From: Leptospira hartskeerlii
GTDB lineage: Bacteria; Spirochaetota; Leptospiria; Leptospirales; Leptospiraceae
Length of the DNA stretch: 15,705 nucleotides
Reading direction: 5' to 3'
Assembly: GCF_002811475.1 (NCBI RefSeq)
Contig: NZ_NPDL01000016.1
Location: 1-15,705, forward strand
The position numbers and the translations under genes were made by a program. How positions within the stretch are numbered: the first letter of the stretch is position 1; every line of letters begins with the position of its first letter. Under the pieces are notes generated by a model. That model worked only from the letters and a program-made list of their open reading frames with translations. It was not told the origin of the DNA and ran no database searches. This document shows positions 1 through 8,329 of this stretch, in pieces.

Positions 1-39
1 ATGAGTATTCCATAATACTGTAATTCTTAGAAAGTTTGA

Positions 40-233
40 ATGAGTGAGGTATCTTTCCAAAATCGTAAGTCAAGGCCCAAGAATTCGCTCGTCGTAAAAT
101 GTTGAAGAATGCTTTGAATTATTATCGTGTTATTAAATCGCAAAACATTCCTCCTGAACTCAGAAAGATGATCAACCGGAACATCAAGGATATCACTGAG
201 TTTATGGAGAAATACTTAATGGCCAAAGGCTGA
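40..233 (+). pseudogene. Small hypothetical gene, apparently frameshifted
   Basis: An ATG at 40 opens a frame coding MSEVSFQNRKS that stops at 103-105. From about 69 the -1 frame reads KAQEFARRKMLKNALNYY and continues, rich in Lys, Arg and Asn, to a TGA at 231-233. The second frame is closed upstream by a TAA at 66-68 and has only internal ATGs (first at 99), so it looks like the body of a protein of about 64 residues whose start lies in the other frame. Restoring one base near 69-72 would give a continuous reading frame. I do not recognise the family; the body looks helical and basic. It could be a true pseudogene, a sequence error, or a 44-residue protein starting at 99. The call rests on reading-frame continuity only. 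Confidence 0.4.
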
Positions 234-315
234 AAATTTGGCAGAGAAGTTTCTCTGGAAAAAAATTCTCTTATTTCCTAAAAAAGAAAAACTGCTTTCC
301 TTCCTGGCTGTCTAA

Positions 316-334
316 ATTTAGAATGATTCTAAAT
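316..334. promoter_or_regulatory. Fur/PerR-like operator upstream of ahpC
   Basis: ATTTAGAATGATTCTAAAT is a perfect 19-bp inverted repeat centred on G325. Its core TTAGAAT-G-ATTCTAA has the 7-1-7 layout of Fur-family boxes; the Bacillus PerR box is TTATAATNATTATAA. A -10-like TAGAAT (319-324) lies inside the palindrome, so a bound repressor would block the promoter. The site ends one base before the ribosome site. Peroxide-responsive control of ahpC by a PerR-type regulator is inferred from the layout and the downstream gene. Confidence 0.65.
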
Positions 335-347
335 AGGAGAGAGCAAA

Positions 348-929
348 ATGCCTCAAGTTACTTCACTCGCACCGGACTTTAAAGCAGAAGCCGTAATCGG
401 CCAGCAAATCAAGGAAATCAAACTTTCCGAATATAAAGGAAAGTGGGTTGTTCTATTCTTCTGGCCCCTCGACTTCACTTTCGTTTGTCCTACTGAAATC
501 ATCGAGTATGATGCAAAACTAGACGAATTCAAAAAAATCGGAGCGGAAGTTCTAGGAGTTTCCGTAGACAGCGCTTTTACTCACCTTGCATGGAAGAACA
601 CTCCTCGTAAACAAGGCGGATTGGGAGATATCAGATATCCTCTAATTGCTGACATAACTAAGTCAATCGCGAGAGATTACGGAGTTCTTTTAGAAGGCGG
701 AATGGCTTTGAGAGGAACCTTCATCATCGATCCTGCAGGAGTAATCCGTCAGTCTACCATCAACGATCTTCCTGTAGGAAGAAACATAGACGAAGCGATT
801 CGTTTGGTAAAAGCTTTCCAATACGTGGAAAAACACGGCGAAGTTTGCCCTGCAAACTGGGACGAAGGAAAGAAAACCATGAAAGCGGATCCAGAAAAGT
901 CCAAAGAATACTTCTCTGCGGTAAACTAA
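348..929 (+). CDS. ahpC: Peroxiredoxin AhpC/Prx1 type (typical 2-Cys)
   Basis: This is a cytoplasmic thiol peroxidase that reduces hydrogen peroxide and organic hydroperoxides. The peroxidatic Cys47 sits in FTFVCPTE and the resolving Cys167 in HGEVCPANW, the pattern of typical 2-Cys peroxiredoxins that form an intersubunit disulfide. The length of 193 residues is normal for the family. It carries GGLG (in KQGGLGDI) and a C-terminal YF (KEYFSAVN), the pair of motifs associated with hyperoxidation-sensitive peroxiredoxins. The start is well supported by AGGAGA at 335-340, seven bases before the ATG. The gene appears monocistronic: a Fur-like palindrome lies upstream and a strong hairpin downstream. 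No ahpF or other reductase is adjacent, so the electron donor (probably thioredoxin) must be encoded elsewhere. Confidence 0.95.
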   Translation: MPQVTSLAPDFKAEAVIGQQIKEIKLSEYKGKWVVLFFWPLDFTFVCPTEIIEYDAKLDEFKKIGAEVLGVSVDSAFTHLAWKNTPRKQGGLGDIRYPLIADITKSIARDYGVLLEGGMALRGTFIIDPAGVIRQSTINDLPVGRNIDEAIRLVKAFQYVEKHGEVCPANWDEGKKTMKADPEKSKEYFSAVN

Positions 930-943
930 TCCATTCTCACGGA

Positions 944-965
944 AATCCGGTCTTAGGACCGGATT
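944..965 (+). terminator. Rho-independent terminator after ahpC
   Basis: AATCCGGTC-TTAG-GACCGGATT forms a perfect 9-bp, GC-rich stem with a 4-nt loop, 15 bases after the ahpC stop. It is followed by a pyrimidine-rich, T-containing stretch (ctcctttctaatttct). It separates ahpC from sufB. Confidence 0.8.
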
Positions 966-1065
966 CTCCTTTCTAATTTCTCCTGGTCACCCGTCCTTCC
1001 CCTTAAAATCTTGTTATATAGCCCACATCCTTAGCAAAACTCGCACTTCAGACTTTCGGAAAGGG

Positions 1066-1094
1066 TTGCATCTTTTCTTCTATAAGTCTAAGAT
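1066..1094 (+). promoter_or_regulatory. Possible sigma-70-type promoter for sufB
   Basis: TTGCAT (1066-1071) and TAAGAT (1089-1094) are separated by 17 bases, upstream of sufB. The matches are partial, and the implied transcript start would lie very close to the ribosome site at 1097-1105. An alternative -10 is TATAAG at 1081-1086. Confidence 0.3.
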
Positions 1095-1111
1095 ATGGGG
1101 AGAAGAATATT

Positions 1112-2524
1112 ATGGCACAAGCACTTGAGATCATTTCCGACGAAGATAGATATTATCGTGCGGATAATTTTCCCAAAGGACTTACACGCAAAGTGGTGGA
1201 GTCCATCTCCCATATTAAAAATGAGCCTGCTTGGCTGACCGAATTCCGTCTAGAGGCATTTAAAATTTATGAAAGTAAGCCTATGCCTAGTTGGGGATTT
1301 TTTCCCAACTTTAAAGTGGATATAGACGAGTATGTACATTATATAGGCGCAAATCATAAAAAGAAAAAATCCTGGGACGAAGTAGATCCTGAAGTATTAA
1401 AAAGTTTTGAAAGACTTGGGATCCCTGAACACGAAAGAAAATACCTGGCCGGGATCGAAGCCATGGAAGATTCGGAGACTGTTTACGCTAACGTCAAAAA
1501 GGAACTTACAGATCTAGGAATTATATTCTGTGATATAGATACTGCGATCCGTGAATATCCTGATATCGTTCGCAAATATATCGGAACTGTTGTTTCTATC
1601 GGAGACAATAAATTCTCCGCATTAAACTCCGCAGTATTTTCCGGAGGATCTTTCGCTTATGTTCCGAAAGGTGTCAAGACTCCTATGCCTTTACAGGCTT
1701 ATTTCAAAGTGAGTGCAGCTTCTTCCGGTCAATATGAAAGAACTCTTTTGATCGCGGAAGATGGAGCAGAGTTGGAATATTCGGAAGGATGTTCTTCCGT
1801 GCAAGATAAGGGCACAAATTTTCATACTGCTGTGGTTGAGCTGATCGCTCATAAGAATTCCAAAATATTCTACACTACTATCCAGAACTGGAAAAAGAAT
1901 ATGTATAACTGGACCGTTAAACGCGGTCTTTGTCATGAAGCGGCTCATATCACCTGGACAGATGTGAATATTGGAGCAAATACGATCAAGTATCCAGGTA
2001 TCGTATTACAAGGTGATAATTCTACAGGTGATATTCTATCCTTGGCTTTTGCTGGTTCTGCTCAGATCCAAGATACTGGCGCAAGGATCATCCACGTAGG
2101 TAAGAACACACGCAGTAATATTTTGGCAAAAGGTGTTTCTCTAGATGGAGGGATCAACTCTTACAGAGGTTTGGTAAAATTCACCACAGGATCTTCTAAC
2201 GCATACAGCCATGTAAAATGTGATGGTCTCATGATGGACGATCGTTCTCAATCTCATGCTTATCCTTATAATGATGTAAGCGGGCAGAATGGTACGTTGA
2301 ACTATGAGGCGACTGTTTCTCGTATAGATGAGGATCAATTGTTTTATCTTCAATCCAGAGGACTTTCGGAAGACGATGCAAAACTTCTGATCATCAACGG
2401 TTTCTGTGAAGGTGTGACTAAACACTTAAACGTGGAATATTCCGTGGAGATGACTAGGCTTATCAGAATGATCTTGGAAGACGGGAAAGTAATTTCCGAA
2501 CATTCGGATTCTGCTGTTTCCTGA
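1112..2524 (+). CDS. sufB: Fe-S cluster assembly scaffold SufB
   Basis: SufB is a cytoplasmic scaffold that, with SufC (ATPase) and SufD, builds Fe-S clusters on sulfur supplied by SufS/SufE. The 470-residue product has the SufB features: [14 protein letters not shown], a Cys227 in SEGCSSVQ before HTAVVEL (a position typical of the sulfur-accepting Cys), and Cys370 followed 29 residues later by Glu399 in [21 protein letters not shown]. The Cys-to-Glu spacing matches that of the E. coli cluster-building residues Cys405/Glu434 as I recall them. GGGGAGAAG at 1097-1105 supports the ATG at 1112. The next gene encodes a TPR protein, and no sufC, sufD or sufS is seen on either side, so the locus is not a compact suf operon. 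The motifs favour SufB over the related SufD. Confidence 0.93.
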   Translation: MAQALEIISDEDRYYRADNFPKGLTRKVVESISHIKNEPAWLTEFRLEAFKIYESKPMPSWGFFPNFKVDIDEYVHYIGANHKKKKSWDEVDPEVLKSFERLGIPEHERKYLAGIEAMEDSETVYANVKKELTDLGIIFCDIDTAIREYPDIVRKYIGTVVSIGDNKFSALNSAVFSGGSFAYVPKGVKTPMPLQAYFKVSAASSGQYERTLLIAEDGAELEYSEGCSSVQDKGTNFHTAVVELIAHKNSKIFYTTIQNWKKNMYNWTVKRGLCHEAAHITWTDVNIGANTIKYPGIVLQGDNSTGDILSLAFAGSAQIQDTGARIIHVGKNTRSNILAKGVSLDGGINSYRGLVKFTTGSSNAYSHVKCDGLMMDDRSQSHAYPYNDVSGQNGTLNYEATVSRIDEDQLFYLQSRGLSEDDAKLLIINGFCEGVTKHLNVEYSVEMTRLIRMILEDGKVISEHSDSAVS

Positions 2525-2561
2525 CCGGAAAAAAGCTGGTATTCCTTCTAAAATCCGGTCA
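2522..2561 (+). repeat. Inverted repeat at the sufB/TPR-gene junction
   Basis: TGACCGGA (2522-2529, containing the sufB TGA stop) is repeated inverted as TCCGGTCA (2554-2561), with a 24-base loop. No T-tract follows, and the right arm ends 10 bases before the next ATG. It may be a weak terminator, a processing hairpin or a translational control structure. Confidence 0.45.
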
Positions 2562-2571
2562 TACAAATCAT

Positions 2572-3474
2572 ATGCAGAAAGTATTGGGTATTTTCCTGGT
2601 TGTCGGTTTGGTTTTGGCGGGGTTTCAGATCTTTTCTCCTGAGACTGTTTCTTCTAATGAGCCGGAAAAAGCAAGTTCTCCGGCAAACTCCGAAGAACAG
2701 GAAGTAAAAACGGAAACTCCTAACGCGTTGTTTTTCTGGATAACAGCTACAGTTAGTTCTTTTCTGGACCAATTGGAGAAGGAATCAGCGGGCCGTAATG
2801 CTCCTCCTGAATCTCTTACTGACCAAGAATTAAAGGAACTATTCCAACAAGGTTTAGATTCTTATAATGCTTCCGAATATGATAATGCAATCTCTCAATA
2901 TGATCGTTATCTTGCGGTGAACCCTAAAAATTCTTCCGCATTCTATAATCGTGGTTTAAGTAAATATTATCTGAATAGATACACCGAGTCCGAAACCGAT
3001 TTTGATTCCGCATATTCCTTGGATCAAACAAATCTGGATGCTCTGTTTTACAGAGGATTAAGCCGTTTCGGTTTGGAAAGAAAAGAAGAAGGTTTGGAAG
3101 ATATGAACCTTGCTATTGACTCCGGACTGGACAAATCTTATGCTTTCGCGGAAAGAGCGATCCAATTAAGTATATTAGGAAAATCGAAAGAAGGTCTGGT
3201 GGATGCTAAAAGATCCGTGGACTTAGCTCCTAAGTATACGAGAGCGGTTTTTGCTTTAGCTTTTGCAAATTACGCGTCCGGAAAATACAGAGAGAGTGTT
3301 GCTTCCTATTCTAAGGTTTTAGAAGCTCTGCCTGAGGATTCCGTTTCTTATTTTAATCGTGGTTTGGGATATGCTGCCTTGAAAAGAAAGGCGGAGTCCT
3401 GTAAGGATTATAAAAAGGCCTGGGATTTGGGATACGCGGACGCGGAAAAAGAATATAAGGATTCTTGCAAGTGA
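2572..3474 (+). CDS. Membrane-anchored TPR-repeat protein
   Basis: The first ~24 residues ([18 protein letters not shown]...) form an uncleaved anchor or Sec signal. A low-complexity Ser/Glu/Pro linker follows to about residue 80. Six TPR units then fit a strict 34-residue register, at about 86-119, 120-153, 154-187, 188-221, 222-255 and 256-289, with recurrent patterns such as [16 protein letters not shown] and [21 protein letters not shown] array of this kind is a protein-protein interaction platform, probably in the periplasm or on the outer face of the inner membrane; no enzymatic domain is visible. The ATG at 2572 lacks a good ribosome site but gives a complete signal segment. The gene is 47 bases after sufB and overlaps the rlmN start by 4 bases. 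Its partner cannot be told from the sequence. Confidence 0.85.
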   Translation: MQKVLGIFLVVGLVLAGFQIFSPETVSSNEPEKASSPANSEEQEVKTETPNALFFWITATVSSFLDQLEKESAGRNAPPESLTDQELKELFQQGLDSYNASEYDNAISQYDRYLAVNPKNSSAFYNRGLSKYYLNRYTESETDFDSAYSLDQTNLDALFYRGLSRFGLERKEEGLEDMNLAIDSGLDKSYAFAERAIQLSILGKSKEGLVDAKRSVDLAPKYTRAVFALAFANYASGKYRESVASYSKVLEALPEDSVSYFNRGLGYAALKRKAESCKDYKKAWDLGYADAEKEYKDSCK

Positions 3475-4544
3475 ACGAGACTATTATCGATTCTGAGATC
3501 CAAGAGAATGTAGCCGGAAAAATTCCGGTTAAGGGTCATACTCTGGAAGAACTCATTCAGATCATTTCAGAACTGGGAGAAAAACCTTTTAGAGCGAAAC
3601 AAATTTATAACGGATTGTATGCGAATCGTTACGAGTCTTGGGAAGAATTTTCTACGATAGGAAAGGACTTAAAGGAAAAATTAAAGGAGAAGTTTACCTT
3701 ATCCTCCATCAGCGTTGCTAAACATTTAAAATCAGTAGATGGCACTCAAAAATTCACATTCGAATCCGTTCCCGGAAGTGGAAAAGAATTTGAATCTGTC
3801 TGGATCCCTTCCGGAGACGGCGGAAGAAAGACGATTTGTATTTCTTCCCAAATCGGTTGTACTTTAAATTGTAAATTCTGTGCCACCGCCAAACTTCCTT
3901 ACATGGGAAATTTAAAGGCGGGAGAGATCATAGATCAGATCCTCCAGGTAGAAAAAATCGTAGGCGATAGAGCTACAAATATAGTTTTTATGGGAATGGG
4001 CGAGCCCATGCATAATTACTTTAATGTAATGCGTGCCGCAGAACTTCTTCATGATGGAGAAGCCTTGGGAATGGGCGCTAAAAGGATCACAATCTCCACT
4101 TCAGGAGTTGTGAACGGTATCCGCAGATTTATTGAAAACAAAGAACCTTATAATCTAGCGATCTCACTCAATCATCCGGATCCGAACGGAAGAAAAGAGA
4201 TCATGGACATAGAGGAGAAGTTCGCATTACCTGAACTTTTAGATGCCGCTTTAGAATATACCAAAGTCCTAAGACGCAGGATCACATTCGAATATGTAAT
4301 GATCCCTGGCGTGAACATGAGCGCCGAAGATGCCAAAAAATTGGTGAAGATCGCAAGAAGATTGGATTGTAAAATAAACGTAATTCCTTTGAACACAGAG
4401 TTTCACGGTTGGAGAAGACCCACCGATCAGGAAATAGATGAGTTTTTGCGTCATCTGGAACCTGCAGGAGTCCCTATCCTGAACAGAAGGTCCCCTGGAA
4501 AAGACATCAACGGTGCCTGCGGAATGCTCGCCGCAAAAAGTTGA
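3471..4544 (+). CDS. rlmN: Dual-specificity rRNA/tRNA adenine C2-methyltransferase RlmN
   Basis: This radical-SAM enzyme methylates C2 of A2503 in 23S rRNA and A37 of some tRNAs. The 357-residue product has the CxxxCxxC [4Fe-4S] motif in GCTLNCKFC (Cys130, 134, 137). It also has the upstream Cys123 in CISSQIGC, spaced as in E. coli Cys118, the MGMGEPMHN motif, and the C-terminal methyl-carrier Cys350 in INGACGML. I chose the GTG at 3471, which overlaps the upstream TGA as GTGA and has AAGGA at 3457-3461 nine bases before it; a TTG at 3465 is too close to that site. The overlap implies translational coupling to the TPR gene. The related resistance enzyme Cfr shares these motifs, but the context and N-terminus fit housekeeping RlmN. 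Confidence 0.92.
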   Translation: MNETIIDSEIQENVAGKIPVKGHTLEELIQIISELGEKPFRAKQIYNGLYANRYESWEEFSTIGKDLKEKLKEKFTLSSISVAKHLKSVDGTQKFTFESVPGSGKEFESVWIPSGDGGRKTICISSQIGCTLNCKFCATAKLPYMGNLKAGEIIDQILQVEKIVGDRATNIVFMGMGEPMHNYFNVMRAAELLHDGEALGMGAKRITISTSGVVNGIRRFIENKEPYNLAISLNHPDPNGRKEIMDIEEKFALPELLDAALEYTKVLRRRITFEYVMIPGVNMSAEDAKKLVKIARRLDCKINVIPLNTEFHGWRRPTDQEIDEFLRHLEPAGVPILNRRSPGKDINGACGMLAAKS

Positions 4545-4575
4545 CCTTAGATCCATATCCAATAATTTAGCTGGA

Positions 4576-4872
4576 ATGAGGCTGTCCCTTTTTTCGACCT
4601 TATTCTTATTTTCTTTGATTGTGATCGGTGTCACCGATTGTAAGGATCCCTACCAACAAAAATGCCAAGAGATCTGCGGGTTTTTCACTTCTTGTGTGGA
4701 GAAACAATTCGCATCCAAGGGGCCCATGGAAGCCTCTCAAAAAAGTTTCATGCAGATTGAATGTGAATCAGGATGTTTGAGAGAACAAGGATACGCAATG
4801 CCTTGTTACGAGTCCGAAAAAACATGTACCGGATTTACGCGTTGCCTCATGGAATCCGGGCTCATGGATTGA
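4576..4872 (+). CDS. Small cysteine-rich exported protein, putative lipoprotein
   Basis: The 98-residue product starts with a signal peptide (MRLSLFSTLFLFSLIVIG). Cys22 in VTDC could be lipidated, although Asp just before the Cys is unusual even for the relaxed spirochaete lipobox. After Cys22 there are eight more cysteines, including pairs KCQEIC and ECESGC, enough for four disulfides. It resembles the small Cys-rich proteins common in Leptospira, but no function is known to me. A longer frame from an ATG at 4513 inside rlmN is open, but starting at 4576 puts the signal peptide at the N-terminus. The ribosome site is weak. The gene is 31 bases after rlmN, so probably cotranscribed. Confidence 0.7.
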   Translation: MRLSLFSTLFLFSLIVIGVTDCKDPYQQKCQEICGFFTSCVEKQFASKGPMEASQKSFMQIECESGCLREQGYAMPCYESEKTCTGFTRCLMESGLMD

Positions 4873-4911
4873 TCCTTCGTTTTTCTATTAAGTTTGGAGT
4901 ATTATAAAAAT

Positions 4912-6645
4912 ATGAATTTCGTTCAAGATAGGAAAAACGTTCCGCTTGTAAAATATTCTGTTTGGTTTCTTTTGGCAGTTTCTGTTCTGCCTTTATTTTT
5001 AACATTTCCTCTGGATGTGATCGATATCGATTCTTCCCAATATGCAGAGATCGGTAGGGAAATGACCGATAGCGGAAATTGGTTTTTTATCCGGGACAAT
5101 GGAAGAAGATACTTGGACAAACCGATCCTGACTTTCTGGAAGATCAGTTCTTCTTTTACACTTTTCGGTCAGAATAATTACGCATTCCGTTTACCTGCAA
5201 TCCTGATGACACTTCTTTCCCTTTGGGGAGTATTTACGATTACCAAATTATATTCTGGAAATGTAAAGCGTGCCTGGATTTCCGTATTCTTATACGCATT
5301 ATCTCCCGGATTGTACGCGATGGTGGTGGATCCTAAGATTGACGTATATGTAACTCCTTACATCATTTTAGTATTCGCTTTTTATTATTTAGGAACAAAA
5401 AAGAATCCTGCTTACTATTACGCGATGTATCTTGCAATGGGACTTGGGTTTGTCACAAAAGGACCGATCGCAGTTGTAATTCCTGGTATTGGAATTGGCG
5501 GAGACATTCTTTTTAGAAGGGACTGGAAAAGACTTCTTGGAATGAAACTTTTCCCAGGCGGCATTCTAGCGTTACTTCCTCCTTTCTTATGGTCCATTCC
5601 TTTGTATTTGGAGTTCAATACTTACGGGCCGTATTTCTTCCTTTGGGTCCAATCCTTCGGTCGTTTTTACATCAAGATGTATGACCAAAAATTCAATCCT
5701 CTGTTCTTCTATTCTAACTTCTCTTGGGCATTCGGGATTTTTATACTACCATTTATAGCTTGGATTGCATCGAATTTTTACGGATTCATAAAGGAGAAGG
5801 GCGAAAACCTATTTGGAGATATTCGAAAAAATGAATGGAAGGAAAAAGATTTTGTTCCTGCATTCTGGTTATTCTTATTTTTGTTTTTGATCAGTTTTTC
5901 TAAATATCAACTACCTCAATACATTTATTGGTGTCTACCTGCAGGAGCAGTTGTGGGTTCAGGATTTTTGCTTAAATTGATTGAAAGCCCGGAAGGAACT
6001 CTTTCTTTTATAGGTAAAATTTTAGTTTATCTGACTAGCTTAGGATTTGTATTTGCAGGGATCTTATTTCCGATCTTGGTTTTAGATGTTCCGATTTCCT
6101 ATTATGTTTGGGTGGCGATTTATCTAGGAATTGCGGCGATTGTTCTGTTGTATTTCAAAATAGACGCGGTGCTTGGGACTTTGGTTGTATCCGTTTCCTT
6201 CTTCTTTACTTTGGTAAGTTTGTATGCGTATCCATTACTTGTTTCTTACCAACCTTCTAAGGAAGTAGGTGAGATTATCCAGGAAGCAGAACCAGGAAAA
6301 GAAAAGTTTTTGATGTTCGGAGTCCCTGCTTCTAAAAGATCATATGCATTTTATTCTAAACGTATCACTCGTACCTTATTCGATCCGGAAGTTTTATTCG
6401 AAGCTCTACAGAAGGATGGAGAAAGAATGATACTCATCTCTGAAAAGTATCTGCCTCATTTTGATGAGTTTACTGTGAATCGAGTGGATCTGGATATTTT
6501 TGCGGAATATGAGAGTTATAAGGTCGCGACTCCGGAGTTTGGTTTCTTCTTAAAATCTAAAAGAGATTCTTTGACAACCAAGGTGTATTTAGGGAAGATC
6601 CGGTTTAAACCTGGAAAAGAGGCTGCGACAGCGAATTCTAAATAA
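4912..6645 (+). CDS. GT39 family (ArnT/PMT-like) membrane glycosyltransferase
   Basis: This is a polytopic inner-membrane protein of 577 residues. The N-terminal half has the ArnT/PMT layout: a first membrane helix, then an acidic motif [17 protein letters not shown] (about residues 35-51, with the likely catalytic Asp/Glu positions), [17 protein letters not shown], and many hydrophobic helices up to about residue 450. A soluble C-terminal domain of about 120 residues follows. Family members move a sugar from a polyprenyl-phosphate donor to lipid A or protein on the periplasmic side; the substrate here is unknown. I prefer the ATG at 4912 with TTTGGAG at 4893-4899; a TTG at 4894 would add six residues but loses that site. 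An AT-only hairpin follows the stop. It is probably the last gene of the sufB-to-GT39 series. Confidence 0.83.
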   Translation: MNFVQDRKNVPLVKYSVWFLLAVSVLPLFLTFPLDVIDIDSSQYAEIGREMTDSGNWFFIRDNGRRYLDKPILTFWKISSSFTLFGQNNYAFRLPAILMTLLSLWGVFTITKLYSGNVKRAWISVFLYALSPGLYAMVVDPKIDVYVTPYIILVFAFYYLGTKKNPAYYYAMYLAMGLGFVTKGPIAVVIPGIGIGGDILFRRDWKRLLGMKLFPGGILALLPPFLWSIPLYLEFNTYGPYFFLWVQSFGRFYIKMYDQKFNPLFFYSNFSWAFGIFILPFIAWIASNFYGFIKEKGENLFGDIRKNEWKEKDFVPAFWLFLFLFLISFSKYQLPQYIYWCLPAGAVVGSGFLLKLIESPEGTLSFIGKILVYLTSLGFVFAGILFPILVLDVPISYYVWVAIYLGIAAIVLLYFKIDAVLGTLVVSVSFFFTLVSLYAYPLLVSYQPSKEVGEIIQEAEPGKEKFLMFGVPASKRSYAFYSKRITRTLFDPEVLFEALQKDGERMILISEKYLPHFDEFTVNRVDLDIFAEYESYKVATPEFGFFLKSKRDSLTTKVYLGKIRFKPGKEAATANSK

Positions 6646-6647
6646 TT

Positions 6648-6674
6648 CTTTTTTTCTACGTTTGAGAAAAAAAG
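6648..6674 (+). terminator. AT-rich hairpin after the GT39 gene
   Basis: CTTTTTTTCT (6648-6657) and AGAAAAAAAG (6665-6674) form a perfect 10-bp stem with a 7-nt loop, two bases after the stop codon. The stem is nearly all A:T. The T-run in its left arm could also act with an A-rich stem for leftward transcripts. It is a plausible but weak terminator. Confidence 0.45.
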
Positions 6675-6722
6675 TATAAGGGAAATTTTACAAACCCACC
6701 GAATTCTTAAGTAGGCTTTGTT

Positions 6723-6785
6723 ATGAGCCTGGTTTGGTTTTGGTCCCAGGGTCCTCCTGGGGCTACTTTTCCCTCTATTCTCTAA
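6723..6785 (+). other. Possible 20-codon leader ORF
   Basis: ATG at 6723 opens a 20-codon frame coding MSLVWFWSQGPPGATFPSIL, ending at a TAA (6783-6785), 40 bases before the peptidase gene. GTAGG lies about seven bases upstream of the ATG. The GC-rich hairpin at 6741-6765 is inside it. It could be a leader peptide or chance; there is no evidence of translation. Confidence 0.2.
6741..6765 (+). terminator. GC-rich hairpin before the M20 peptidase gene
   Basis: CCCAGG-GTCCT-CCTGGG (6745-6761) is a perfect 6-bp stem. It extends to about 10 bp when G:U pairs are counted (6741-6765). It is followed by ctttt and a pyrimidine-rich stretch, as in an intrinsic terminator or attenuator, and lies 60 bases upstream of the next start codon. 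Confidence 0.5.
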
Positions 6786-6825
6786 ATTTCTGGACGTTTC
6801 CTCGCTTATGCTTTAGAAATGGCGA

Positions 6826-8262
6826 ATGTTTGCTTCTCGCACATTTCTCTTCCTTTGTTTTATCTTATTCTTCTTTCAATGTGTAACATCTCCCATAAAA
6901 AACACTCCTCTTAAAGAAGAGAATCGTATCCTGTCTTGGGATAAGAGAGAATCAGAAGCAGTTAAAATCCTTACAGATCTGATCCGGATCAAATCTGTTC
7001 GAGGAAACGAAAAACAAGCCGCAGAATATATCAGATCCATTTTCGAAAAAGAAGGGATCAAGACTCAGTTTATCTCTGAGCCTGGATTTCCAGATAGAGT
7101 GAATTTGATTGCGGAACTAACTCCGAGCATTCCGAGTTCCGAAAAAGGTTTAATCTTAGGAAATCATTTGGATGTAGTCGAGGCAGACCCTAAAGAATGG
7201 ACCGAAGATCCTTTTGCTGGAACCATCAAAGAAGGTAGAATTCACGGACGAGGGGCTTTGGATTGTAAGGGCCTCATCGCAATGCAGATCGTTTCCTTTT
7301 TGGAATTGAAGAGGTCTGCTGTCTCACTTAAGAGAAAAATAATGTTCTTAAGTATGGCGGATGAAGAATCCGGAAGTGAAAGAGGGGCAAGATTTTTACT
7401 AAAAGCGCATCCTGAATTATTTAAAGGCTATGGATATATGCTGAACGAAGGAAGTTTTGGAACTAAGGACGTTGCCATTCCGGGAAGTACCATCTTCAAT
7501 ATCCAATATGCGGAAAAAGGAAATCTTTGGTTGAATGTAAGGGCAAAAGGGGAGCAAGGACACGGTAGCACTCCCAGCCAAAATTATCCAAGTCTAAGAC
7601 TTTTAAGATTTTTAACCGAAGTTTTGGAATATGATACGGACATCCGTATTTCCGAAGAAACCCAAGGATTTTTCTATCAGTTGGGAAGCATCAGCTCTTT
7701 TCCTAAATCATTTATATTAAAAAATTCAAATATTCCAATCTTAAGAAGATTATTATACGGGCCGATCCGCGCAAGCAGGCAGCTAAGTGCGATCACCCGA
7801 AATACTAAAGCAGTTTCAGGCCTAAAAACAGATGAAGGTAAAGGTCATAATGTGCTCTCTTCTCTTGCGGAAGCAAAATTGGATGTTAGACTTCTTCCTG
7901 GGTTTGACCCCTTGGAATATTTGAAAGAGATCCAAAAGATCGGAGAAAAATACGAAGTAGAAGTTGAACGTGCAGCAATCGTTCCTTCAGATATATCTAC
8001 TTTGGATTCGATCTTGTTCCAAAGGTTTGCTTCGGTTGCGACTCGTAAAATTCCTGGAAGTGTTGCGACCCCTTTCATTTCTCCAGGCAAAACGGATAAT
8101 GCTTACTTTCGTCAGATAGGTATGGAATGTTACGGACTGATCCCTGTTCTTCTTAACGAAAAAGAACTTACAATGCTTCATGGTAAGAATGAAAGTATTA
8201 GTTTGGAAAATCTGAAATTAGGGACGCAGATCCTTTTCGAAATATTGTACCAAATGAACTGA
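6826..8262 (+). CDS. M20-family metallopeptidase, predicted lipoprotein
   Basis: The 478-residue product begins with a signal peptide ending in a lipobox, FFFQC (Cys19), so it is probably anchored in the envelope. The M20 zinc-peptidase motifs are in order: GNHLDVVEADP (His114, Asp116), GRGALDCKG (Asp146 bridging both metals), DEESGSERG (Glu180 general base, Glu181 metal), Glu208 in MLNEG, and a late His in MLHGKNES. The insert at about residues 225-370 matches the dimerisation domain (KGEQGHGSTP). Family members hydrolyse peptides, acyl amino acids or related amides; the substrate cannot be told. The ATG at 6826 gives an intact signal peptide, but its ribosome site is poor. The upstream hairpin suggests its own transcription unit, possibly shared with the acyltransferase that follows 67 bases later. 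Confidence 0.87.
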   Translation: MFASRTFLFLCFILFFFQCVTSPIKNTPLKEENRILSWDKRESEAVKILTDLIRIKSVRGNEKQAAEYIRSIFEKEGIKTQFISEPGFPDRVNLIAELTPSIPSSEKGLILGNHLDVVEADPKEWTEDPFAGTIKEGRIHGRGALDCKGLIAMQIVSFLELKRSAVSLKRKIMFLSMADEESGSERGARFLLKAHPELFKGYGYMLNEGSFGTKDVAIPGSTIFNIQYAEKGNLWLNVRAKGEQGHGSTPSQNYPSLRLLRFLTEVLEYDTDIRISEETQGFFYQLGSISSFPKSFILKNSNIPILRRLLYGPIRASRQLSAITRNTKAVSGLKTDEGKGHNVLSSLAEAKLDVRLLPGFDPLEYLKEIQKIGEKYEVEVERAAIVPSDISTLDSILFQRFASVATRKIPGSVATPFISPGKTDNAYFRQIGMECYGLIPVLLNEKELTMLHGKNESISLENLKLGTQILFEILYQMN

Positions 8263-8283
8263 GGTCTTTTTGCTTGTCAAAGA

Positions 8284-8302
8284 ATAAGGACTGAATCCTT
8301 AT
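8284..8302. repeat. Hairpin between peptidase and acyltransferase genes
   Basis: ATAAGGA-CTGAA-TCCTTAT forms a perfect 7-bp stem with a 5-nt loop, 27 bases before the TTG start of the next gene. No T-tract follows, so termination is unlikely. It may affect mRNA stability or translation. Confidence 0.4.
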
Positions 8303-8329
8303 GTTCGAAAAACAAGAATTGGATCTACT

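Noticed and set aside
242..257. CAGAGAAGTTTCTCTG inverted repeat before ahpC
   Set aside because: Short stem with no T-run after it; too weak to call a terminator or an operator.
4269..4634. Minus-strand open frame of 121 codons across the rlmN end
   Set aside because: Antisense to rlmN and the Cys-rich gene, with no motif or ribosome site.
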